DNA of 64,000 nt. Source: Paramyrothecium sp. XJ0827. Taxonomy: Eukaryota; Ascomycota; Sordariomycetes; Hypocreales; Stachybotryaceae. Position 1 is the stretch's first letter. Each line of letters starts with the position of its first letter. The translations under genes were made by a program, and so were the position numbers. The DNA lies in NCBI GenBank assembly GCA_020881915.1, contig JAJFPB010000009.1, positions 2,914,001 through 2,978,000 on the forward strand, written 5' to 3'. A model generated the notes under the pieces. The model did no database searches, was not told where the DNA came from, and was given only the letters and a program-made list of their open reading frames with translations. Shown in pieces: positions 47,431 to 59,308 of this stretch.

Positions 47431-50400
47431 ATGGCTCACACACCCTTGAAATTGCTATCCCTCGGTAAGAGAAGGCCAACGAAGCATTGAGAGCCCATTA
47501 GGCTGATTGTTCTCAAGATGGGGGTGGTATTAGGGGTTATTCGGAGCTTATCATGCTCGAGGCCATTATGAAACGCGTCCAGAAGATCCAGGAGCTCAAG
47601 GCAGCACCGCTCCCAGCAGAATACTTTGACCTCATGGGCGGAACCTCGACAGGCGGGTGAGTTACAGAGAAACATGGCCATATGGTACGAATACTAAAAA
47701 GGAAAAACGCTGATAAAATCAGACTTATTGCCATCATGCTCGGAAGGCTCAGAATGTCTGTCGCTGAGGCATTAGAAGCCTATGAGCTATTGTCTCAACG
47801 AATTTTTACGAAGAAAGGTGGTCTTTGGAAGCTGTACAAGAAGTGCCGCTTCAATCCGGAGATTCTAGCTTCAACAATTCGCACGATTGTTCAAGAAAAG
47901 ACGAAAAACGCCTGCTCCAAACTAATCGACGATCAGACCGATCCGTGCAAAATGTAAGTAGTTGATGGCAGCTGGACAACTAACTTGAAGTTGACTCTGA
48001 TAGTTTCGTAACCACCGTGTGCACAGAAAATGTGCCGCACATCAGACTCTTCAGATCATATGATGCAGAACACAGCCTTGAGCATGAGTGCGAGATCTGG
48101 GAGGCTGCTAGGGCAACCTCTGCCGCTCCAACCTACTTCGCACCAATAGTTATTGGGCCATCGGGCCGAGCAAGCACGTTTGTGGATGGTGCTTTGGGGT
48201 GTAACAATCCCATATACCAGCTGCACCTAGAGGCCGAGCGAATATTCGACAGCTCTAGGCCAGTTGCTTGCATCATCAGCCTCGGAACGGGACAACAGAA
48301 GACAAATGACATTAGCCCTCCGTCTTTTGTGGACAACTACGTTGCTCCTGTTAATCTCATAAACAGCATAAAGAGATTGGCTGTCGACTGTGAGCGAAAA
48401 GCGGAAGACATGCAGCTCAAATACCGTGGCATGAAAGATGTCTACTTTCGACTTAGTGTTGACCGCGGCCTTGACTCTGTCAAACTGGCTGACTGGGAAC
48501 AACTCCCAGCTGTCAGGACGCATACTATGGTATATTTGGAGCAGCCACACGTCGCCGAGTCACTCGATTCGATCGCTACTCTATTGGCAGGGAAACAGAC
48601 GGAGAGACGAACGTATCAACTGGGTCTGTTGTGTAAGTGCTTGAACCTGGATAGCTTGGTTTTAACTAACGATGTGGTTACATCCAGCGCTTTCGAACGA
48701 GGTTGTCATAGCGACAGCATCCGGACTTCCTCCTGAAGAAGTGGCAAATGCCTCAGAAGATCGAAGTCTTTTCTACCAAGAGTGGTTTTCTACACAGTGC
48801 CCGAATGTCAACGCATCACGCGATCAGAAGAACTTCTTGACAAAGCGGTTCTTAGGCGACTTTGGCGACTATCATAGTTGTTCGTGGATTTTTGATAGAT
48901 CCGAGTTTCGAGAATTTAGCACGACTCCTGCGCCATTTGTTCTTTGGCTTAAGGGGCCTTTGGGTTTTGGCAAGTCTATCCTTACTTCAACCATTGTCAA
49001 CCATTTGACCAGAGTCCAATCCGAGCCGCGGGTCTTGTATTACTACTGCCGCTCAGACCCTACCGGAACAACATTCAGGGACATTGTTTGCTCCTTCTTG
49101 GCCCAGGCTGCGCAGTGGGATGATGCCGAAGTCCCTCGATTGATGCACGACTTCCGTGCTTCCAACCCAAAATTAAGCGAAGAAGACAAGGAGCTGGACA
49201 TGATTCTCCTTCAACTTCTTCTCATGATCATATCATTGGAGTCTAATAAAAAGATTTTCATTGTCATCGACAGCATTGAGTCATGCGACTCACACCGCAG
49301 GCCCATCCCGTTACTTATGCGTCTCATATGTAGGACGAATCACAAAACGCAACCAAGCCTGCTTTTTACGTCACGATGGGGCTTGGATAGCATTTCTCGA
49401 AGTCCCTCCATTGCATCGTTGGTCAATGGAAAGCATCGGCTGCAAATAAAACAACTTGAGCTCACCTCAGCCTTGACTGCAAACGACATAGAAGCCATGG
49501 TGAGAGAACGAATGAATGACGAAGATGGACCATTTGGTTCAAAGTCTCAAGACCAGCGCGATGATATCACGCATTTAATTCTGAACCAGGCCGATGGCAT
49601 GTTTCTTTACGCAGCTCTCATCCTAGATGAACTTATGGATGGCAACATGGTGTCGCATAACGCAATTATGTCTACTCTGAACGGTATACCTGACGGAATC
49701 CATGTTGCCTACCGACGTCAGCTTGAAAATATTAAAGACAAACGAAACGTGCCTGAAGTCCTCTGGTGGATATTTGCAGCGAACAGAGAACTCTCTTGGG
49801 ACGAGATCAGAGCTGGATTGGCCATGATAGATGGCAATCACGACGAAGACGCACGTCTGGACATTGATGCGGAAAGTTTTGTTCGTGAAATGTGTGGCTC
49901 ACTAGTTGAACTATCAGGGGAAGATCGAACAAGGTTGCGCTTCAGTCACCCTGCTGTGAAGGAGACTCTCCTACAAGACAACGGCCCGGGGCAATTGATT
50001 AACATAACTTTAGCTCATTTAACACTGACTGAGAAGCTTTTAGCAATGTTGATGTTCCCAGACACTCCAAACCTCGCCGGAGATACGAAGAATGCAAGCA
50101 AAGATCTTGCAGAATACGTCAGAACTCCTGGTAAGGAGCTCTATTCGTACGCAGTCTTGAATTGGTACAAACATCTCAGGGCTAGTCAACAAGTCTCGGA
50201 TCGCCTGCAGTATGAACTCACTACATTTTTAACGTCAGAGAGTTGTTTGAAGTGGCTAGCAACAGCATTGACTATGGCAAAATGTGCGAATGGGACACTC
50301 GGCGACTTGTCGATTTTGGCGAGGGAGATCACCGAATGCTTGCGAACCTGGCTGCTCAAGCACAAAACGGCTATTACATCTGAGGTTCAAGATATGGCCA

Positions 50401-53400
50401 CATTATGGAGTGAGAACTTCGTTAGCTTAGTCGTTGACTGGGCTCACGCTTTGGAGGATGATCCATACAACTTATTCTCGCTTCACTATGATCTCCTCCC
50501 AGGCCATGGGCCACTTCATCAACTTGCTCAGGGACATTCTTATCAGTCCGTCATACGCTTCAGCGACAAGGTTATACGGACCCGGAGTTCATTAGATCCT
50601 ATGTGGACAAATCATGTGTTCGCAATTGACGAAAGTAGAAGCTGGGCATACTCCTACGAAAACGGATTTCTTCAATGCCATGACACTGCTACACGTCTTC
50701 TTGTTGCTGAAGTTCGGCTCGGGCTCGAAGGCCTCCAGGACGCTCTACTCTCACCAGATGGCAGGTTTATCGCTTTATCATTCGCCAAAGCCGCTGAGTT
50801 AAATCAGACTGTGCCTTCCTACATCTCGAATGTACAGCGCGGACTTCACCTCCAGATAAACCTGGCTGAGAGGAAGTATGTCAAGTGGAGTCTTGAACAC
50901 GTTGCGTATGATGTCACAAAAACGCTAGGTGAACACTTTTGGGGTAGAGATTACTGTATGGAGCATACCGTTTGCTTAATACAGGTAAATCATGAAGTAC
51001 TGTCCAGGTTGGACTTTTTCAGTCCATCGCCTGGCAGGTCGTCGTTCTACATCACCAGCTGGAAAGCTGCCCCTGTGTCGCAGGTAGACTCCTCCAAGTT
51101 GATGTTGTTCTCGGCAGACTCTCGGATTCTCGCAACGCCGGTTGGACAATTGCAATTACCAGAACACTTTTCCTTGACAATGATGCCTGTATTGCAACAA
51201 GTCAAAGGACCAGAGTTTCGTGGCACCATGTTGTCTGCTGATCTGGGCACTTTGGTCGCGATCAAAGACCGGCATATTATTCAATTTTGGGATGCGAAAT
51301 CTGCATCTTTACGATCTCAGGAGCAGATAACTGGTGTCCTTCACATCTTAGCAGTGAGCCCCGGCGGCCGATTTGTTCTGCTCGCTCAAGTGCAGGCTGA
51401 CAGCATTGAAGAGCCTGTGAAAGCATTACTTGGTGGAATATCTCAGCAGACTGGCACGATCACCATTTTTGACAGCCGTCGAGGTAACTTCACGGACTTA
51501 GCACGCTTAGAACCGCCCATTACGACAAGACGCTCACCGTGGACTTTCCAAGACAGTTGGTGCAAAGCTGCTTTTGCACCCGAAGACCAGGGCGAGCAGA
51601 AGATCATGCTCTACTTGCCGCCTCAGTGGAAAATAACTGATAATGTCCAGTTTGGTCCCACAGCCACAGATCCGGAGGTGCTGACTAGACAAAGCCGCAT
51701 GCTCGTGTTCACTTCCAATCCCCGGACGCAAGAGTTTGGGCCGCGTCCAGTTTTGCGACTCATGATTCCTCTCGAAAAGCTCCCAGGTTCTGGCAAACCC
51801 CGAAACCAGGAAATCGAGCAAATTACCCAGCCATGGTCATGGCGCCACGTCTTGGATAACTTCCACTATCCAGGCGTCGTGGCCTGGGATAAGACATTGA
51901 GTAAAGCTGCCGTAATGTACTTGGGGCAAATCACCTGCCTAACAGCCCAGGATTTTCAGAGCCTTGTAACTCGCGAACAGCGACGAAGATCCACGTTGAG
52001 ACAGGAGGCAATAGAGCAAGCCCAGATACTTGTTGCTTCTGGTACATTTGTACAGCCAGCTACTCAGTTGGTTTGCCACATAGAACTGTTGAGGGAGTCT
52101 GAACCTTTAAGCCAGGCACAGTCGGCTCCAGTCCAGTCTCGTGAGACAGCGTCATCTGTTCATAGGTACAGCCTGCGAATTCAAGCCTTATGGAAATCAG
52201 CCAGACGTCTTTCGTCATGTTCTGTTCCATGCTTAATCCGAGACCATCGCTTTCGGCATAAATATTCCATGCCCCGGGTCTTTTTATCCAATGCAGGGTC
52301 TCTCTATTTCGGCCAGAACGAATACAGGTTGTCTTTTGAAGCTGGAGACTTGAGTGTATCAAGAAATGATAGAGACGTGTCACAGGCCATATTCGAAGCG
52401 TTCCGGAAAATATCACAACCATTCGGACGCCCAGAAACTCAGCCTTCAAGAAAGCTAGTTGCCAGTTCCGGTGGAGGAGCTGTCTACACAATATTTACTA
52501 ACGAACCGGTTACTATCGAAGAGAGTATCTCCAAGGTAAAACTGGAGTCATTCAGAGTGATTGACGTACCTGACTCTCCAGCACTCATTCCATCCATCAC
52601 GAAACTTGACCGGGATCATTCATATTTCTGCTGCTTCTCACAACCTCTCATTGACGGAAAGACCGGGATGCAACTTAAGGAGGCACGAGTCTTTGAGGTA
52701 TTCATGTGCATCTATGACGACCACATTGGGCGCATCACCTGGATGCTTCACTCAACAACAGCTGGGTGCATTGATACAAGCACCCTTCAGGAACCTAGGA
52801 TTGACTGGGCAATGCATCCAACAGAGCCACTTTTGTTCTACTCATTGCCAGGACATAAGCTCAAAGTCTCTTATATCAACTCATCTGTTCAACCAGTTAA
52901 TTTAGCTGGTCGGTTACCATATAAATAGTAATTAAGAGGCTTGTGCTAACTTAGCCCTAGAACCTATCAAGTTCCAGGCTCCAGTCTCGAGTACGTTCTC
53001 TTTCAGCTCGAACGGGCGTTATCTGCTAGCACGAGGAATTGACGCACTTTACAATCCTTGGTTTCGAGACTTTAAGAAAGTCGATAAGACCGGCATCATG
53101 GTGTTTGATCTACATACCGGCTCCAAGACAACTCTCCTCTTCGCGCCCGAGGCTCATTTGTCGGCCGCAATCGAAGATGAGCGACTGTGCATCTACTGCT
53201 TGTCAGCCGAGGGCGCTATTCAGATGAATGTCTTCCAACTTCCCGCCTTGGTCGATATGGATCGATTTAATCTGACTTATCTCCCAGCAAGCTGCTGCTG
53301 TCCTACATGTGGCGCATATTACCATGAAGGTTGTGAGCTTTACGTACAGCACCTTGGACATTCCCTCAATGTTATCATATCGCACGGGGCAATCAAAGTT

Positions 53401-54630
53401 GGCAATGGTAACTTATGGACCAAGATATGTGAGCCTTTGGTTCTTCGTGCAGATTTGCCTGGAGAGTCCGTAGACATTACCGCAAACGACCCTCTCATTC
53501 CAGAAAGGACAGTGGAATTGTGCCCCGGCATCCTCACCAGCGACAACAAGCCTCATCCTGACATTTTTGAGGTTTGCAATTCTAGCAATTTCACATCCGC
53601 CAGTCGGGATGCAAAGACACAACTCATTATTGATAGCCGGCTGGGTCACGGCAATATCCACAAACTGGAGCAACTAGTATCGCTTTTTCCACCTCGAGGT
53701 GCACTTCAAGTTGCTGGACTGTGTCATCATGGCTCAGAGTCTGGGAATAAAAGCATCAGGGGCGACGACTCTGAAGATTCCCACGAAGAAACATGTCAAA
53801 AGATTCTCAAGCAACCAGTGCTGTTGGAGTTCGGCAATCATAGCGAAGGCTCTACTACTATGCAGCCAGCAATCAAGGTCCGCCAAAGTGTGACTGATTT
53901 TCTGCACAAGGCCTCTAGTATAATGAGTTCAGAAAATAACGATGCATCGGGCCGAGGTGTGTGGGAAAAGATACAGAACACGAGAGCTGGGAAAGAGCTC
54001 CCGTTCGACAGTTGGGATGAAATCAGAGAACTATTCCGCGACACGTACGGCGAGGACAATTTCCCACGGTTCATTGCTCCTGGAGAGCCTGGGATGGGGA
54101 AACAGCTCCCGCAATCAATCTTCACCTTTTTCTTCACACGCGAAGCCATGAACACGAATGATCACGCAGCCGCCAACATGCAATGGTCCTATGCGTTTGA
54201 CGTAGGCTGGATTGAGGAGAGTATGGACAGCTTTAGTGAAACGTTGTTCGATGACAAACCAAAGTTGTCCAGGAAGGTTTACATGTTTCCGGCATTGTCT
54301 CGAATGATGGAACACTGGAAGAAGATGGCGGAAACAGATCCTGATTTCAACAAGCGATTTCAGGCGTCAATGACCAGCCCCGTGAGTCGTCCATCCGTTA
54401 CTGCAGGTAGAGAATCAAATGCGGACTCTTCATCAAGTGGTAAAGCTTCAAAGGTCAAGCAATCTGATACATGGGAGCTGTTTGGCATGCGGGATCTTGA
54501 AGACCTGTGCCATGAGATATATGAACCATTGTGGGACGTATCTCCTGATGTCGCAGAGCTCATGGTAGCAAGGGTCAAGATGTCTCTTGGGGGTTTCATT
54601 GAGGATTCCATAAAAGAGGCTGAATTGTGA
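47431..54630 (+). CDS. giant patatin-NACHT NLR-like receptor
   Basis: Exons 47431-47464, 47518-47656, 47723-47953, 48004-48632, 48688-52908 and 52955 (or 52961)-54630; 2309 or 2307 residues. The N-terminus is a patatin-like phospholipase: DGGGIRGY oxyanion loop (12-19), nucleophile GTSTG (Ser55), catalytic DGA (Asp196). Then a STAND-type NTPase with P-loop GPLGFGKS (Lys440), FIVIDSIES as Walker B-like strand, LLFTSRWG as sensor, and RFSHPAVKETLL in the winged-helix region. The remaining ~1600 residues have beta-propeller-like strands (DGRFIALSFAKAA, GGRFVLLAQV, FSFSSNGRYLLA), a Cys/His cluster (CCCPTCGAYYHEGC) and a helical end. No regular WD, ANK or TPR array. Fungal proteins of this plan act in heterokaryon incompatibility and allorecognition, where lipase activity kills the cell. 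The ligand is unknown. Confidence 0.88.
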
Positions 54631-55782
54631 GTGTAGCTTGCAAGACGTTCCACGGACGAGTTGGCAGCAGTGTTGTGTAGGCAGATGAGCTTTTCAAAGA
54701 CAAGCCCACAATAATGACGAAGCTCAAAGATCAACTTGGCATGCCACACCTCTCTGTGATCAAAGCCGCTCACGCTGACGGATGTCAAGACAATCTTAGT
54801 CTCCAACCTACCTCCCATGCAGAGGGAACGACCTTTGGCAGTCGTAGATCCTGAATTGAACTACGGGTATGATCGCAACATTTGAGCGTTGCTTATGGTA
54901 GTCAGGATTAATCGGGTACGGGCCTTAAAAGGTTAGTTTGAGGGGTGGATCATTTTGAAAATGTTGTTCCTCCGGGTCCTCGTCAGATTAACAGTCCTCC
55001 AGTACATTGAGGGCGCTGAGAAACTACTGTGATCTGTCAGCTCGCTTTTCAAGGCAATCTAACATCTTTGGACCCCGGGAGAGGGCATATCTACCCCTAA
55101 GATCATCCTCCAATTGTACAAGTAATGTTCTAAACTGGCCGCGCGGAGTCTTGCACGCGTTGTGCATATGTTGCCTACTCCGTGAACGGCAACTAGTCCT
55201 CCACCTCCAGATTTGGTTAGGAACATGGTGCAAGCTAGAGTTCATTAGTGAGGCATTTTCAGAGGTGTGTGTCGCATTGAGTGACAAGCGGAGACAAAGG
55301 ATCTCCGAAGGATGGCTTGCCATTGTAGGTTTCAATGCTTCTCAATTGCGTGTATGCTGGTTTCGTGTTGAGAATTCGACATATTCTAACACCAAATCAT
55401 GTTTTGCAATATCTGCTATATTTGACAGAAGATGTATTGTAAATATCAAAATTTGCGTCCTTACCATTGTATGTATGACTGATAAAAAGAGCAAATGTAA
55501 GCCCATCCCAATTTTAGTAATTGTATACTTACAACGCGCATGTTTTGCTGTGCCTCGCATTTGCAGGTCACTCGTGACAAGCTGAAAACAGAATCTTCAT
55601 CCAAATACTCCGTTACTATTGTAGTTTAGCCGCTTGAAGCTGTTCGAGACCGGATCAGTGCGCCGATTCTGTGGCATATCTCGCATAATAGACTTATGGA
55701 TCACCTATTTAATGAACGAGGATGATCCCTTCCCCATTCTTCAAATAATCAAACGGACTACCAAGGCCCTCAACAGCCCATC
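54631..55782. other. intergenic, no gene recognised
   Basis: About 1.15 kb. A 192-codon plus frame (55007-55585) begins with TTG, is rich in Cys and Arg and has no ATG or signal peptide at its start; I regard it as chance. CBM1-PL1 promoter at the right end. Confidence 0.45.
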
Positions 55783-57122
55783 ATGTTAGCCTCGAGCGCA
55801 ATTCCTGCTATTCTCGCCTTTGTCTGCGCTGTCAACGCTCAGGCACCTAATTGGGGCCAATGTGGTGGAGTAAACTGGACTGGCCCTACAAAATGCAACC
55901 CTGGTGAGTGGATAAGCGCAAACGATGGCTCTCCCAAATAATGATCGTCTATCCTATTAGGGTGGAATTGTGTCTTCTTGAATGAATGGCACTCACAATG
56001 CCTTGAGGAACCCGCCGTCAGCACCACGTGCAGTGATCCCATCGACAGGCTCCAGGGCTATGCGGCTGGTTCCAGTGGTGGTGGCTTCGGAGTGGGAGTC
56101 ACTGTGACCTCCTGTGACGCTCTCAAAGCAGCCGCCCAGGAGGGCGGTGTGATCCGAGTGTCAGGCACACTGTCTGATTGTGGCATTGTCGACATTAATG
56201 GCTTTACAAGCCTCCTCGGGATTGGCAGCGAATCTGGTAAGTACAAGCTCGCAAGCCAGAATGTATCACTATCCAACGACTAAACTCGTCGCAGGCTTTG
56301 TAAACAGTAGCATTCACGTCGTCGATACCAGACATGTTGTTATCCGCAATCTGCGATTCACTCTTCCTCCGAAGAAACACAGCTCTATTCTGTTGGACCG
56401 TGCTAATTACGTCTGGATCGACCATAATGAGTTCAAGAATAGGGGAATTCATGGGGACAGGGGCTATAGCCAGCTTGACATCAGAAGCAGTTCTTCGGCG
56501 ACTGTATCCTGGAACACCTTCACTGAGAACGTAAGCATACCTTTTCCTAGCACATCTGTTTACTAGTTGTGTCACGACGAAGCCAAATGGAGAACAATAC
56601 ACGGATACTAACACGTGAATAAATAGTGGGAAGGATCATCCGCTAGCAACATAGCCAGCAACTCCACCGGGTTCAATGGGACCCCATGGGTCACATACCA
56701 TCACAACTGGTGGTTCAACATCAAATCCGATGCACCATCCATCCAGTCTGGTGTCGCCCATATCTACTCAAGCTGTTTTGAAAATATCACCACATCGGGG
56801 GTTAATGTTCGGGAAGGATCAAGAGCTTTCATCCAGAACAACCACTTTTCTTCTGTAAACCAGGCTATCACCACTAATCTCAGTACGAAGGCTCAAGGAT
56901 TCGTTACTGAGCGCAACAACACCTTCCATCAGAGCCCAACAAAGATAACTCAGACCGGGCACTACGCTGTAACTTATCCCTACACGTAAGATTGTCTTTG
57001 ATTTATACGCAGTCGCATTGGCACCGTTCAACGCTAACACTGTGGTTTTTAGTATGGACGCGGCGGAATGTGTATGCGATCGCATCCGTGTAGATGCTGG
57101 CGTGGGGAGGATAAACCTGTAG
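55783..57122 (+). CDS. secreted CBM1-PL1 pectate-lyase-like protein, catalytic residues replaced
   Basis: Exons 55783-55903, 55961-56236, 56295-56530, 56627-56985, 57053-57122; 353 residues. Signal peptide 1-19, then an N-terminal cellulose-binding CBM1 (WGQCGGVNWTGPTKC, then NEWHSQCL), then a PL1 parallel beta-helix: VVIRNLRFTLP, YVWIDHNEFKNR, QLDIRSSSSATVSWNTF, WVTYHHNWWFN, VAHIYSSCFENI. Classical pectate lyases have HxKxSLxG and RxPxxR motifs giving catalytic Lys and Arg; here the equivalents read NWEGSSAS and SDAPSIQ, so both basic residues are missing. The usual YDGLLDI calcium segment is reduced to YSQLDI. Full length and cleanly spliced, so not obviously a pseudogene; likely a binding protein or an enzyme with altered chemistry. 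Confidence 0.88.
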
Positions 57123-57828
57123 TCATCCTGTGTTGATTCTAGCAAAGGGACGCGAATTTTTATCTTAGAAAAGCTTCATGCATGTGCTGGTTTTCTTCTT
57201 GCGTTTACCCAAGACTGTGCTTAAACTGATCAGATAGTCTGTCCACATAGAGATATGCCTCTAGCTCTTGGTTAAGAAGGATGCTTCGTTTATACTTGAA
57301 AATGTGAAAACCTGTTGCACGTCCTCACTCGTGCATGCTCTGTCGCAGGTCTTGAAACTCATAGGTCTGTTTCCGGATCGCACAACTCACCCTGCTCCAA
57401 GGGCAATTTCGGGTCGCTGGTACATAGCCCTCCCTGGTTCGTGACATTCAATACTTTGGTTCGTATAGCTACTCTGGAACGGTATTCTTCCAGCGCGGCT
57501 TGATAGTCAAGATCAGGGACTTGAAGGCGGCACTGATGAGCGTTATTGATTATTTCGCTAGTTGAAGTTCGCAACATCCTGGTTGCTATCTTAGAACTCT
57601 CCATCGAAACGGTCTTTAATTTGTAGGTACTGGCATTAAGCACGTCCTTCCGCGGTTTTCAAGAGTATATGCCTGAGAATTAGACCATAGATGCTTCAGA
57701 TTCAAATATTGTCTTTAACAAGAAGGTATTTGCCACCTCAGCCAGATATGAAGCATATTAACTGCACGCCTCACATGTTCACATACCCAAAGAAATGGTG
57801 TAACTATGTACCACAATAACTTTGGCAA
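57123..57828. other. intergenic, convergent 3' ends
   Basis: About 700 bp. A 94-codon minus frame (57359-57643) without an ATG start shows a helical DYQAALEEYRSRVAIRTKV stretch, possibly a gene scrap; not assignable. Confidence 0.4.
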
Positions 57829-59308
57829 TCATGTATACCACGTCGGCTCGGGGTGCTCCTTCAAAAGCTGATACCGACCAAGCTCACGATTTTTATACGC
57901 CACAGGGTCGTGAAGGGTATGCGTTCTAATGTCCCGCCAGAACCTATCCAAACCGACCTTGGACGCTGTGGATTTGGCGCCTGTCACCTCAAAAATGCCC
58001 GAAGTGATTCTCAACCCGGTGTCTGTGGCTGTCACTTTAGCGCTGGCTACCCATTCTGCCACTTCGCCCCTGTCCTGAGCGGTAACTTTAGCACGTGAAT
58101 CGAGAGTGCCGACGTGTTTGTATATAGCGTCCACTTCGAGACCAGCCCTGTCAGCAAGGGCTGTGGCGGCACGAAGGTGGGCAAGAAAGTTTCCATATGT
58201 TAACAAGATATAGAATTCATCTTCGGGTTTTTCCTTGTTCTAGACGGGTTAATATTAGAATTGCTGCAAAATAGGCCCCGCCTGACAATAAAATCAGAGA
58301 TTGTACGAACATCACCTCCGAATGGCCAGGCTCGAGTCGATTTATTCGTGTACTTCGAGGCCTCATTCAATGCACCCCACGCAATGCCGAGGTAGAAATT
58401 GCTGAACACAAGTTGAATGCTGGAATCCAATTAGCTTTTGGAATCTTTCTCACTGTTCTGGATTCAGACATACGTGGGAAGAAGAAGCGAAGCGAAAGGG
58501 ATCTCTAAAATGGCTGGGTCGGGTCTTCTCTCACTGATGTTCCAGCCCAGCGCGTCATCCCAGGGCGCACTGACATTGTCGATTTTCACACTCCCGGATT
58601 CTGTCAGACGCAAACCCACGTTGTCCCAGTCGTGGGAGAATTGAATGCCTGGCTGATCTGTCTTAACAATGGCAAAGATGTGGTTGTTTGTATCTTCGAA
58701 AGAACCCTCGAGCACCGTAAGGTCTGAGACAACGCCACCAGTATTGAAATATTTGAAACCGTTGAAGATGATTTTATTTCCGTCAGATGTGATCTTAAGA
58801 TCGTTATCACGTGGGTTAACAGCACCGCCGACGAAGTAATTGTTTTTAATAATGAGCTCTTGGGCTCTGTCGGCTTGCTCCGGACTGCCCACCACGTTGG
58901 CAGTTGTGGACCAAAGAAGATGATAGCCAAGGAGCATACCTAGCGACCTAAGAGAGTACAGATTGTTAACTCAGTCTGGATCAATATGTTGTCCCGGGAT
59001 GCCTACCCGTCGCCTTTGGCAACCTCACGAATCACTTTGTAGCCAACGCTCCAGGGTTGTTCACCACCACCGTATTTCTTCAGTCCTAGAACCTTTAGCA
59101 AGCCAGAATGCTTCAGGAGTGCAATTTCTGCGCGAGGAGACTTGTTGTCTCTCTCGCGGCTGCTGGCATCCTTTGCAAGCACTGAAGCTACTTCTTCGGC
59201 TCTTCTTATCCAAGCAACCTCGTCATCAGGGAGCGCTGCCCATTTGTCCCTAAACTCATCATACACTTTGGCATCAGTCTGCGGAACAGAGACAAGGTGA
59301 CTGGCCAT
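57829..59308 (-). CDS. acyl-CoA-dehydrogenase-fold flavin monooxygenase (DszC/SfnB-like)
   Basis: Exons 59308-59007, 58947-58474, 58419-58311, 58239-57829; 431 residues. The fold order is that of flavin-dependent acyl-CoA dehydrogenases: helical N-terminus ending LLKVLGLKKYGGGEQPW, middle beta domain (YFVGGAVNPRDNDLKIT, FKYFNTGGVVSDLTVLEG), then C-terminal helices (LVFSNFYLGIAWGALNEA, LLTYGNFLAHLRAATALAD) and the end RFWRDIRTHTLHDPVAYKN, characteristic of the DszC/SfnB-type reduced-flavin monooxygenases rather than true dehydrogenases. Likely oxygenates a sulfur or nitrogen heterocycle or a sulfone; substrate unknown. Intron 3 again has a GTTCGT donor; the join GGDNKEKPEDEFYI fits the family. 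Confidence 0.88.

Noticed and set aside
55007..55585. 192-codon Cys-rich plus-strand ORF
   Set aside because: Starts with TTG; no ATG or signal peptide at its N-terminus, random-looking composition, and the region is AT-rich intergenic.
57359..57643. 94-codon minus frame with a helical stretch
   Set aside because: No ATG, no identifiable family; too little to call a pseudogene.
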